A stretch of DNA of 64,000 nt from Batillaria attramentaria (taxonomy: Eukaryota; Mollusca; Gastropoda; Batillariidae), in the NCBI GenBank assembly GCA_018292915.2, contig JACVVK020000054.1, positions 1,400,001 to 1,464,000 of the forward strand. Reading direction: 5' to 3'. How positions within the stretch are numbered: the first letter of the stretch is position 1; every line of letters begins with the position of its first letter. Below the pieces are notes generated by a model. That model was not told the origin of the DNA. It saw only the letters and a program-made list of their open reading frames with translations, and did not search any database. Positions 1 to 21,468 of this stretch are shown here, one piece after another. The translations under genes were made by a program, and so were the position numbers.

Positions 1-2020
1 ATAACACCTAATGTCGACACGTTACTGTTTCCATAACACCCAATGTCGACACGTTACTGTTTCCATAACACCTAATGTCGACACGTTACTGTTTCCATAA
101 CACCCAATGTCGACACGTTACTGTTTTCATAACACCCATTGCCTTGAACTTACTGTTTTCATAACAGCCAATGTCGACATGTTACTGTTTCCATAACACC
201 TAATATCAACACGTTACTGTTTCCATAACACCCAATGTCGACACGTTACTGTTTCCATAACACCCAATGTCGACACGTTACTGTTTTCAAAACACCCATT
301 GCCTTTAACTTACTGTTTTCATAACACCCAATGTCGACATGTCACTGTTACCATAACACCCAATGTCGACATGTTACTGTTTCCATAACACCCAATGTCG
401 ACACGTTACTGTTTTCATAACACCCGTTGCCTTGAACTTACTGTTTTCATAACACCCAATGTCGACATGTTACTGTTTCCATAACACCTAATATCGACAC
501 GTTACTGTTTTCATAACACCCAATGTCGACATGTTACTGTTTCCATAACACCCAATGTCGACATGTTACTGTTTCCATAACACCCAATGTCGACACGTTA
601 CTGTTTCCATAACACCCAATATCGACATGTTACTGTTTTCAAAACACCCGTTGCCTTGAACTTACTGTTTTCATAACACCCAACGTCGATACGTTACTGT
701 TTCCATAACATCCAAAATCGACACGCTACTGTTTCCATAACACCCAATGTCGACACGTTACTGTTTTCAAAACACCCATTGCCTTTAACTTACTGTTTTC
801 ATAACACCCAATGTCGACATGTCACTGTTACCATAACACCCAATGTCGACATGTTACTGTTTCCATAACACCCAATGTCGACATGTTACTGTTTCCATAA
901 CACCCAATGTCGACATGTCACTGTTACCATAACACCCAATGTCGACACGTTACTGTTTTCAAAACACCCAATGTCGACATGTTACTGTTACCATAACACC
1001 CAATGTCGACATGTTACTGTTACTATAACACCCAATGTCGACATGTTACTGTTTCCATAACACCCAATGTCGACATGTTACTGTTACCATAACACCCAAT
1101 GTCGACATGTTACTGTTTCCATAACACCCAATGTCGACATGTTACTGTTACCATAACACCCAATGTCGACATGTTACTGTTACCATAACACCCAATGTCG
1201 ACATGTTACTGTTACCATAACACCCAATGTCGACATGTTACTGTTTCCATAACACCCAATGTCGACATGTTACTGTTTCCATAACACCCAATGTCGACAT
1301 GTTACTGTTTCCATAACACCCAATGTCGACATGTCACTGTTACCATAACACCCAATGTCGACATGTCACTGTTACCATAACACACAATGTCGACACGTTA
1401 CTGTTACTATAACACCCAACGTCGACACGTTACTGTTTTCAAAACACCCAATGTCGACATGTTACTGTTATCATAACACCCAATGTCGACATGTTACTGT
1501 TACCATAACACCCAACGTCGACACGTTACTGTTTTCAAAACACCCATTGCCTTTAACTTACTGTTTTCATAACACCCAATGTCGACATGTCACTGTTACC
1601 ATAACACCCAATGTCGACATGTTACTGTTACCATAACACCCAATGTCGACACGTTACTGTTTCCATAACACCCAATGTCGACACGTTACTGTTTCCATAA
1701 CACCCAATGTCGACACGTTACTGTTTTCATATCACCCAATATCGACACGTTACTGTTTCCATAACACCCAATGTCGACACGTTACTGTTTTCATATCACC
1801 CAATGTCGACATGTTACTGTTTCCATAACACCCAACGTCGACACGTTACTGTTTTCATATCACCCAATGTCGACATGTTACTTTTTCCATAACACCCAAT
1901 GTCGACATGTTACTGTTACCATAACACCCAACGTCGACACGTTACTGTTTTCATATCACCCAATGTCGACACGTTACTGTTTCAATAACACCCAATATCG
2001 ACACGTTACTGCTTCCATAG
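1..2020. repeat. 32-bp minisatellite array, about 63 units
   Basis: Head-to-tail 32-bp units built around ATAACACCCAATGTCGACA followed by a GTTACTGTT block. A diverged unit type (CCATTGCCTTGAACTT in the middle) recurs with its GCC at 141, 301, 429, 653, 781 and 1549. All these spacings are exact multiples of 32, so the array has essentially no indels. Blocks beginning with the GCCTTTAACTT variant at 301, 781 and 1549 continue with the same following variant units, which indicates higher-order copying. Apparent open reading frames here are only the repeat read through. The array continues beyond the left edge of the window. Confidence 0.97.
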
Positions 2021-2059
2021 CACGGAAGTTGCAAATTAGTCTTTGTTGCTTGCGCGGCG

Positions 2060-9986
<7,927 letters not shown>

Positions 9987-10073
9987 TCTGATCTAAGCAA
10001 AGAAAACTCAGTTATTTTAAGTTTACTTCAGCCCGTACCAAGTACGATACATGCAAGAACCTTTTTTACCCCT

Positions 10074-10212
10074 GCCCAAGCAATGCCAGGTACACAGGAC
10101 TTTAAGGCTGAGTTAGAATGACATTTCACACGACCAAGGAAGCGAAAAGAACTAAAAAATAAAAGTGTTGGCAAGTGAACCGAAGGAACGGAGCGCGGTA
10201 CGTTATGTGTTA
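10074..10212. repeat. Dispersed repeat, upstream copy
   Basis: Copy of the family at 8872-9025 (GAGTTAGAATGACA, GCGCGGTACGTTATGTGT), about 90 bp upstream of the GH9 start codon. It may form part of the GH9 promoter or 5' UTR region; no clear TATA box was recognised. Confidence 0.6.
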
Positions 10213-12990
<2,778 letters not shown>

Positions 12991-13004
12991 TACTAACTAC
13001 TAAG

Positions 13005-13370
13005 ACCCATGGCTCCAAGTGGAGCATAGGCCATCGACGACCCTTCGCCATCGCACTCTGTTTTGGGCTACTCTTGCCACTCCAGTCCAGTTGATCCCCT
13101 GCTTGCATAGCTCTGCCTCAGTGTCCCGCCTCCAGCTGTTGCGAGCCCGGCCTCTCTTCCTTTTCCCCTGCGGGTTCCATGTCAGGGCGTGTGGTGCTGG
13201 ATGCTGGCTTCCTGAGGGTGTGTTCAATCCAGCCCAACTTCCTCCGCAGGATCTGCTTGGCCAGTGGTTCCTGTCCCGCTCGCTCCCACAGCTCTTCATT
13301 TAGGATCTTCTCTGGCCATCGGATGTTGAAGATGCGCCTCAGACAGGTGTTGAAAAATGTCTGGATCTTC
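13005..13370 (-). mobile_element. 5'-truncated non-LTR retrotransposon copy
   Basis: Nucleotide copy of the 3' end of the LINE at 48422-49494, clearly alignable throughout. The minus-strand translation includes [16 protein letters not shown] and [21 protein letters not shown] 5-bp deletion near 13187 relative to the longer copy breaks the frame, after which the conserved [13 protein letters not shown] block appears in another frame. It is therefore a dead fragment. Confidence 0.9.
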
Positions 13371-13669
13371 GTCCTGTATGTGAGAGAATGCTTATGATTC
13401 ACGTGAGCGCGCGCACATGCGTGTTGGGTTCAGTTCGCGGCGCTTTGAGACAAGAAATTGGCAAAAGCCCCTGCACAATGAACAGTTATCATGACCATTC
13501 TTACTTTCGCCAACCATACCATTTTCAAAATGTAGGACATGTAATGAGGCGTGGTCAAAGGGTGACCATCCCCTACTTGAAGATAACACAGGAAACCTAT
13601 CCTGCAAGACCTTTATATTCCATGGATCTAAATCTGGGCGGTACCGGCAGCCAATGCCACTCCCGTAAC

Positions 13670-13755
13670 AACACACACACACACGCACGCACGCACGCAC
13701 ACACACACACACGCACACACGCACGCACGCACGCACGCACGCACACACGCACGCA

Positions 13756-13787
<32 letters not shown>

Positions 13788-13793
13788 CACAGA
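13670..13793. repeat. (CA)n / (CGCA)n array
   Basis: Alternating CA and CGCA tracts, followed to 14052 by G-rich DNA with several near-identical GGGGGAGACG(C/T)TCGATTTT-like blocks at about 13831, 13870 and 13913. These look like a degraded short tandem repeat of about 40 bp. Confidence 0.85.
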
Positions 13794-14075
13794 GGCACGC
13801 GCGCATTGGGGAGGGGGGGGGCGCGAGGGGGAGACGCTCGAATTTTCGCACAGCGCGGGGTGGGGGGAGGGGGAGACGTTAGATTTTCGCTCGGGAGGGG
13901 GTGGGGTGGGAGGGCGACGCTCGATTTTTTTTTGGGGGGGGGGGGGGGGGGCAAGTATGGTTTGGGGAGGGGAGGGGTCGCATTGTAGATTCGCATACTT
14001 GTTGAGCCAAAAGCCTATTTTTAGGGGTGGTGGTGGGGGGGGGGGGGGAGGGGGGAGCGCTGTAGCGCGTGACAT

Positions 14076-14210
14076 GGAAGACCACACGTACACGGCATGT
14101 ACACAGGACGCCTGTACTAGTCCCGAGCGGTTCCTGTGTGTGGTCATAGATGTGGACAATGTCAAGATGAGAGTGGGTTAGTGGGACGTTAACTGAGAGA
14201 AAACTACAGC
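14076..14210. repeat. Dispersed repeat, one arm of inverted pair
   Basis: Similar in inverted orientation to 16391-16530. Shared blocks are TGACATGGAAGACCAC, TACACAGGACGC, GCGGTTCC and TGTCAAGATGA. Each copy is bounded on the same side by an AAC/AC microsatellite (14215-14318 here). Confidence 0.7.
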
Positions 14211-14214
14211 GACA

Positions 14215-14237
14215 ACAACAACAACAACAACAACAAC

Positions 14238-14318
<81 letters not shown>
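14215..14318. repeat. (CAA)n(CA)n microsatellite
   Basis: (AAC)n at about 14213-14240 running into (CA)n to 14318. Confidence 0.95.
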
Positions 14319-14319
<1 letters not shown>

Positions 14320-14320
<1 letters not shown>

Positions 14321-15900
14321 CTGATGATGTAGGACATTGTAATGATAAAAATCAACCGACCTAGTCACTCCTCGAAGGACACATTACACACCCTGTGTGA
14401 AGATAAGAGCACTGGCAAACAGGTACATTGTTCCCGTTCCCGTACCTTGTTCCCGTACCATTTCCTTCCTCCCCGCTCATTTCCTCTTTCTCACCACAAA
14501 GTTACGAAAACAACCGCAATTGAGCATCGCTTCATTTGCAAACAACATTATACACAGCTTAGTATACCGCAGTTCTCTTCCCCCTGTCAACTCAAATCTA
14601 GTGTTTGTTGTTGTTGTTTGTTTGTTTGTTTGTAACTCCTTACCTGGTACCCTGATAATTGGTTCGTATACTACAAACTCTATCGACTAGAGTTTGTTGC
14701 ACTCTATTGGGAACCGTGAGCCGCGAATTAGTCCTTGTGGCTTGTGGCTTTAAGACCTAAAAGCTCACTCACTCACTCTATTGGGAAAGCACGGTTGGAA
14801 ATCTTTTGTCCGTGGCGTAATCAAGTTCGGTATGCAGCAGGGAGCAACAAAGCAAAACTGCAACGATACGAAGAAGAACCTGAAAAGGAATACATCTCAT
14901 AACTGTTAAGTTGTGTACGCGCGGGTAGATGACAGCTTCAAGCGTTGATTTACGATCATGCGGTGAAAATTTGTATCAGCCACCATAATCAGGGTGTGTT
15001 TGCAGTAACAGCTTGCACGCTTAATTAACGTGGTTGAAGATGAAGGAACAGAGAGAGAGAGAGAGAGAGAGAGGAGGGGGGGGGGGGGCGGAGAACAGGT
15101 AGATGAGAGACTCGAACTTTATTATGTTGACCCTGTCAACCGCGCTCAGAAAGTATACGCGCTCTTAAACAATCCGCTCGTAGGCTTATATGAAGAATCA
15201 GAAACGTGACTGATAGCATTTATGCAATTTATAATTTATTATTATTCCTACGTGCACTTTCAAATTGTGCCAGATAGTGTTATTTTATATTTAGTGTCTG
15301 TACCAATGCTTAGCTGTGCATTCAGCGTCTGTGTTTGAATGGTGGCATTTTTCTTCACGTGTTTCCTGTTGTTGTTTTTTGTCATAGCCACTTTTCGTTT
15401 TTAGTGGTAATTGATCAAGAAGGTGCAATGATGACTTTAATTTATAATTACCAGTTGATAAGTATTTATATAATGTGCAATGCCCTCTCGTGTGCAGTTA
15501 CGAATCCGTTGTTGTTATTGATTGTTTGGCTTTTTACAGCAGCTTTAGGATTTGTTAGAAGTTGATTACAATCTAATTGAACATTGACTACGAGGGAAAT
15601 GATGTCCTCTGAGAAACGGAACCTCTTGAATCCTGAATCTTTCAAATCAACTCATGAGTTCATTTTGTTGTGAAAAACATTTTATTCATGATTTTAATTT
15701 GATTTGTGGATGAGCAAGCAGCTGTGTAGAGAAGTCTTGTGTCTTATCTCTTAGAATAGTATTTCAGACACTGGTTTCAGTAGAGTGTGTAATGTATGCT
15801 ATTGCTAGACTCGATAAGTCAGCTCCGGTCACTGTTTCATTGGGTGTGTCGCTAAATGGTATTCAGCAAGCGGGTGTGTCGCTGAACAGTCTTCAATAAA
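14320..15900. other. Intergenic, no gene recognised
   Basis: AT-rich single-copy-looking DNA with (GA)n and poly-G near 15048-15089. A short direct duplication (GGGTGTGTCGCT) occurs at about 15843 and 15872. AATAAA at 15894-15899 on the plus strand has no gene upstream that I can support. Confidence 0.6.
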
Positions 15901-15902
15901 GT

Positions 15903-16377
<475 letters not shown>

Positions 16378-16390
16378 GTCGTTGATATCG

Positions 16391-16530
16391 CTGTATTTTT
16401 CTCTCAGCGCCCCACTAACTGTCTGTCATCTTGACACTGTCCGCATCTATGGCCACACAACGGAACCGCCTCTGGATTCGTACATGCGTCCTGTGTACAA
16501 GCCGGGTGGTCTTCCATGTCACACGGACTT
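16391..16530. repeat. Dispersed repeat, second arm of inverted pair
   Basis: Inverted relative of 14076-14210 (TCATCTTGACA, GGAACCGC, GCGTCCTGTGTACA, GGTCTTCCATGTCA). It starts right after a (TG)n array, mirroring the first copy. Confidence 0.7.
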
Positions 16531-16754
16531 GTAGAGCCTGTAAATTCAGAGCCATCATTATTTTTTATTGATTTATTTTTGGAAAGACCCACCGTCCGAC
16601 ATTTCTAGTCCCATATATCGTTCGGTGGTGTCTACAAGTATTGCTATTTCTTTTTTAAAATCAATTTTTATTTTCTTCTTGGTTGGTTTTGTTTAGATGG
16701 TAGGTTTGTGTGTATGGATTTTGTATGAGCTCAATTTTTAATATTTACATACTC

Positions 16755-16964
16755 AATGATAAAGTATAAATGGATGCAAACGAACAAACAACGACAAGCG
16801 CAGAGAAACAAAACGAAAGACAGAAAAAAAGCAGCAGACAAACAAATAAATCAACACAACAACAAACTCGAAAACAAAATGAAACAAACAAACAACAACA
16901 ACAACAAAGCAACGACAACAACAACAACAAACAACAACAAAGCAACGACGACGACAACGACACC

Positions 16965-16995
<31 letters not shown>

Positions 16996-17045
16996 GACCC
17001 AAACCAACAAACAAATAAACAAAAATACAAACAAACAAACCCCAC
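16755..17045. repeat. Low-complexity (CAA)n-rich block
   Basis: AACA/CAA/CCA simple repeats just downstream of the ShKT gene stop codon. No gene; Asn/Thr/Gln-rich frames are artefacts. It may fall in the 3' UTR of the ShKT gene. Confidence 0.8.
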
Positions 17046-17054
17046 TGAATTTGT

Positions 17055-19917
17055 TCAGTGAAGCTGATTGTATGTTACATGCTTAGGTCTGGTCCGATAC
17101 TTGCCAGAGTTTCCACTACTGCCTGTAGGGCTGGTAGTACTGCCACTGACTGCACTTCCACTAGTGCTGCCGCCTCCACTGCCACCTGACACGCTTCCAG
17201 CATTACTGCCGTCACCGTGACACAGACCACAGAGATGCGGACAGACGCTGGCGGCCATGGCGTCTCCGCAGACAACAGGTTTGGACATAGTACTGCAACT
17301 CGGTTGGTCAGGGTTGGCACAGGAAGCAGGGCCTGGCGGTGGGCTTGCTGTGGTTGTGGAAGTGCTCGCTGTGGCTGAACCGTCACTGTGACACTGACCA
17401 CAAAGATGTGGACAGAAGCTGGACGCTATGGCGTCCTCGCAGACGACTGACTTGGACAGACTGCTGCAGCTCGGTTGGTCAGGGCCGGCACATGAGGCAG
17501 CGTCAGGAGGTGGGCTTGTTGAAGGGCTTGTGGGCTGAATTGTAGCTGAGCTGCTGCCTGCATCGCCGTCACCGTGACACTGACCACAGATATGGAGACA
17601 GAAGCTGCTGGTCAGGTGGTTCTCACAAACAACTGACTTGGGCATTGTGGTGCAGACCGATTGGTCAGGGTTGGTACACGCTACAGGGTCTGGCGGTGGG
17701 CTTGTGGGTGGGCTGGCTGTGGATGTGAAGAGATATAAACAGTTAAAAGAAAGAAAGAAAGAAAGAAAGAAAGAAGAACCCGCTTTTGATCTCAAATGTT
17801 TGTTTCGGTCGTGTTTATGTGTAAGGGGGGGGGGGGGGGGGTTCACTACGCACCCTGTAATGCAAAGGCCTGTATGGCCGGCCGTACACACATTGTGGGT
17901 TGATTTGTTTCCTTTTTGTGGGTTAACATTTGTTGTGTGTGTTTCGGACTAGTTCAGTGCTGAACGCACTCAGTCAGTCCTGATCAGCGACCACCGTTTT
18001 GATTGCATATATGCCTGTCAATGCAGGTCTCATTCATTGTGTTGTGGGCCCGAATTGTGCGGGTTCCGATTTCAGAGTTTTTGATCATGTTTATCTGCCG
18101 TAGCGTCAGGTTAAATGCGTGGCATGTATGTGGTGAGTTTTGTTGATGTTGTTGTTGTCCTCTCCTCTTTCGTTTTTCGTTGTTCTTTGATTGAAGTTCA
18201 TTCCGTTGGTTTTCTTGCCAGTGAGCCTGCTACATACGGTTTGTACGTGCAGTAAATGCTTCTACTGGTTGTAGTCCGTCCAATGTTGAGATAGAGGCTG
18301 CTAGGGAGCGGTCTGTATGGGACCCGCAAGCTCTCCTGGTCACGACTGAGCTCTAAGTGAGATGGCTCACCAGGGGGGATCTTCCCCTTTCAGCAGATGG
18401 GAATGCGTAATAAGGGTGGGCCAATGTGGAGCCGGCTAAGAACGGTATCCTCGCGCCGGATAGGGCGGCATTTAATTGTTGAATTAATTAATTAACAACA
18501 ACAACAACAACAACAATAATAATAATAATAATAATACATATATCGTTTTATATACAGTGCAAAATCACATCTGATGCTGGCTCAAAGCGCGGAGAAGGAG
18601 GGGGCGGGGGAGTGGTAACATCTAAAGCCGCGCAAGCAACCAAGGTCATCCTGTGGCTAATTAACCACTCACACCTGATTAAGAAAGTCAGAAGTGAAGG
18701 TAAAGTTTGATATTCAAAGCTCGTTGGAACTTGTCAATATGCGACCGTCTTCTCAATGTCTCAGTGCTGATCCTCCTTCGCGTCAAACATACGACGATAC
18801 GACGAGCGTTTTTACAGCTCAGCTTGCAAGGCCTCCTCCTATTCGTTAACATGTTTTGGACTCATCAATTGAGAAACTTGTGAGTTACGCACTTGTCGAA
18901 GCGGCAAATGGGACGACTTGCGTTGTCGCCGGCTGAGAAGCTCCAGCACAAAGACCGCACTTGTGGGAACAAAATGGGACAGTTGCAAGGTTGCTGCACA
19001 CACCCAGGGTGGTTTCACAGGCGTGATGGTCCGGGTACGCGCATTCTGCAGATGACGCAGACACTGGAACAGCCGGAAAAGACAGCTGATATTTAATACT
19101 GTGTAGACATACATACAAACTATAAAGTCTACACAGTGCAGGGATCTATCTCTGTAGTCCTTCAGCCGGTTTCAAACGACAGAATCAGCCAGAAAAATAA
19201 TCAAGATGGGAAAAAAATTAATAAAAATTAATCCTACCTATGTCGGTTTTATGGTTTGTATATGTCTACACAGTATTAAAAATCAGTTGTCTTGAGCTCA
19301 CCTCAACTGAGTCAGGTTCTGCGTGAGTCATGACCTTCAAGCGGAACCTCAAGACGCATCTTTTCTCTCAAGACGCATCCCTGTACCAGGGGGCCGACGC
19401 CTAGAGTACCGTCTGCCCCTGGTACAGGGATGCTCAAGACGCATCTTTCCTCTCAGTTCTCTCTCTCTCTCTCTGGCTCTGTCTCTGTCTCTCTTCTTTT
19501 TTCACCCCAAAGGCGCCGTGACTGAGCATGCTTACTGCCTGGAAGTTTTCTTGTAGCGCTGTACAAATGGCCAATCATCATCATAAAAATTAATCTTGCC
19601 AAGGAAGCCAAGGCCACTCAAGAGACTCGGACGTGTCCGGAAACTGAGGTGCTGCCACTGTCAATCATGAGTCACTATGCCAAACTTGGTGCCTCTGGTT
19701 CTTGAAGTTCCTGAGAAAATGCCAGTGGTAACGTTAGTCGCAGACGGACAGACAGGCAGACGTAAGACTCATTGTGTTCACACCCGTAAGCCAATAGCCA
19801 GCACTAGAGAATCCTCGATGACTCACCTGGTTGTTTGGGCGGGGTAGTGACTCGTGCGGTGGCTGTTGTTTCAGTAACCTTCAGCACCAGCATCAACAAC
19901 AACGCGGGCGCCAACAT
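17055..19917 (-). CDS. Secreted four-domain ShKT-type protein
   Basis: Coding exons (minus): 19917-19827, 19063-18893, 17716-17055. They are GT-AG bounded, with phases G|TG and A|CC matching, and total 924 nt, or 307 aa. Residues 1 to about 20 are a signal peptide (MLAPALLLMLVLKVTETT). Four six-cysteine domains lie at about 38-69, 101-134, 163-196 and 220-253, spaced C-x7-C-x6/8-C-x8-C-x3-C-x2-C and each ending C-x3-CG-x-C, the ShKT signature. Linkers are Pro/Ser/Thr-rich (SPPTSPPPDP) and the tail is Gly/Ser-rich. ShKT domains occur in many secreted invertebrate proteins, including enzyme appendages, cuticle or mucus proteins and some channel-blocking peptides. No enzymatic domain accompanies them here, so the role is unknown and toxicity should not be assumed. 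Domains 2-4 share one exon and look like recent internal duplications. Confidence 0.85.
17819..17840. repeat. Poly-G tract
   Basis: Run of about 17 G just upstream of ShKT exon 3, preceded by (GAAA)n at 17747-17776. Both are in intron 2. Confidence 0.9.
18290..18540. repeat. Probable SINE-like element with AAC/AAT tail
   Basis: A GC-rich segment (GGACCCGCAAGCTCTCC, GATGGCTCACCAGG, GATAGGGCGGCATTTAA) passes into (ACA)n(ATA)n, the usual look of a retroposed element with a simple-repeat tail. There is no second copy in this window to confirm it. It lies in ShKT intron 2. Confidence 0.45.
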
Positions 19918-19978
19918 ACTGAACGGGACACAACGGTTCTCTACAATGCACAAATAATGCACTCTTCACACGTCTGTA

Positions 19979-19991
19979 CTCTTTATAAAAT
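19979..19991 (-). promoter_or_regulatory. Candidate TATA box of the ShKT gene
   Basis: ATTTTATAAAGAG on the minus strand, about 62-74 bp upstream of the ATG at 19917. It is well placed for transcription starting about 30 bp downstream with a short leader. Confidence 0.55.
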
Positions 19992-20246
19992 GGGCGCGTA
20001 ATTCTATTCAGAAATTAATGTAACTGCCCAGAAAGGAACTGAAATGATTTGTTGTTTTACATGATTATGGAAATCAGTCGAGCAGTGGTACTTCTTAAGG
20101 TCATGTATTCACATTTGAAACTTCTGGACAAAACGTACTGTCTTAGATATTGCAGTATATGTTTTTCTTTTCCCCTGTGTGTGAAGACAATGGCCCCTCC
20201 CTCTGCCACTCCTTCTGAAGACTTTGACGAAACAAAACCAAAAATA

Positions 20247-20355
20247 TGACATACATGTACCTACACTGCCCAAGTGAAACCTAGACCGTCACGTGCGGAG
20301 TTCCAAGGTTACCCTGCCTTATCAGTACTCTGATTATCTGTAAGCTGTCGCAGAA
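20247..20355. repeat. Direct repeat, copy 1
   Basis: About 110 bp beginning ATGACATACATGTACCT and including AGTTCCAAGGTTACCCTGCC and ATCTGTAAGCTGT. It is repeated in direct orientation at 20651-20761. The copies differ at scattered positions. Confidence 0.85.
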
Positions 20356-20650
20356 TGAAAGCATGACAAATATATTTTTGACAAGACTGGTATTGCCTCT
20401 ATCTCTGATATGTCTGGCTCAGTAAGTGGCCTTGCAGTGTCCACCCGCTCAAAATGTTACTACCAGTTTATTCATTGTTAGCTTGCTCAGTGTTACGCGT
20501 GAACGTTTTGCTTATTTGTTATACTACTCTATGTGTTTCAGAGCTGATCAAACATGCCTAATGAGTTTATAACTACCCATGCCTGTTCGCCATCACCTGT
20601 CTGTAAATGTCTGTTCACACCATAAACAGAATTAAAAAAAAAAAAAAAAT

Positions 20651-20761
20651 TATGACATACGATACATGTACCTGCACTGCCCTAGTGAAACCCAGACCGT
20701 CACTTGCAAAGTTCCAAGGTTACCCTGCCTTATCAGTACTCTGATTATCTGTAAGCTGTTG
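20651..20761. repeat. Direct repeat, copy 2
   Basis: Direct repeat partner of 20247-20355, immediately preceded by a run of 16 A (20634-20649). An A-tail between duplicated flanks suggests a past retroposition or tandem duplication event. Confidence 0.8.
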
Positions 20762-20912
20762 CTTGAAAGCTTGACATGTTGGTGGGTAAAAATGTACTTT
20801 AAACGATTGATAATGCTTCAGGGAGTGGTTTGGTCTACATTAACTCCCAAGACGACCCCCCTTCCTTCCTCCACTAAAACAAAACAAATCAAAATAGAGT
20901 TCACTTCTCCAG

Positions 20913-20927
<15 letters not shown>

Positions 20928-20949
<22 letters not shown>

Positions 20950-20970
20950 AGAAGAAGAAGAAGAAGACGA
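20928..20970. repeat. (GA)n(GAA)n tract
   Basis: GA repeats passing into GAA repeats near the expected 3' end of mrps22. A second (CT)n tract lies at 21084-21107. Confidence 0.9.
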
Positions 20971-21026
20971 AGAAGAAAACATGCGTGAAAAAACACAAAA
21001 CAGACTTTTACAATTTACTGAAAACT

Positions 21027-21032
21027 TTATTT
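21027..21032 (-). terminator. mrps22 polyadenylation signal
   Basis: AATAAA on the minus strand about 440 bp downstream of the mrps22 stop codon. It is the first canonical hexamer I found after the stop. Confidence 0.6.
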
Positions 21033-21468
21033 CAAAGTGCTGCTTTGCAGTTATACTCTGACATACATTCTGCAAACTATCATTCTCTCTCTCTCTCTCT
21101 CTCTCTCACTGACGATCGTAATCTTCAATACTTGTACATGAGAACCACTTGAACACTTATCAAAAAGAATCATATCCCAACTTGTTGACACAGTGCTGTA
21201 AACTAAACACACAAATCCAAAACATCCATCACACCAGTATAAATTTCTCAAGGGACTTCAGTTGGACATGCAGTGACAGAAGGGGTCTACAGTCAAACAC
21301 AATCACCCCCATCCCGGTAGTGCTTCCATTTTGTCCAGCGCCCATCCCTTCTCTTGTTTCAAATTCCAGTTCCAGTTTAAGAAGTCCTCCACACAAAACC
21401 ATCTGTCAACATGGAAGCCTCTGTGCACACAACCACAAACACATGCCAACAGCAGAGAAAGAAGTCAA

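Noticed and set aside
875..1892. Open frames repeating [19 protein letters not shown] in the left array
   Set aside because: They are the 32-bp minisatellite translated (three units make 32 codons). There is no independent coding evidence.
13392..14355. Proline-, Cys- and Val-rich frames near 13.4-14.4 kb
   Set aside because: Products of CA/CGCA microsatellites and G-runs.
17717..17891. Extension of the ShKT exon 3 frame upstream
   Set aside because: A clean acceptor (CATCCACAG) at 17717 joins in phase with exon 2; the upstream part includes poly-G and GAAA tracts.
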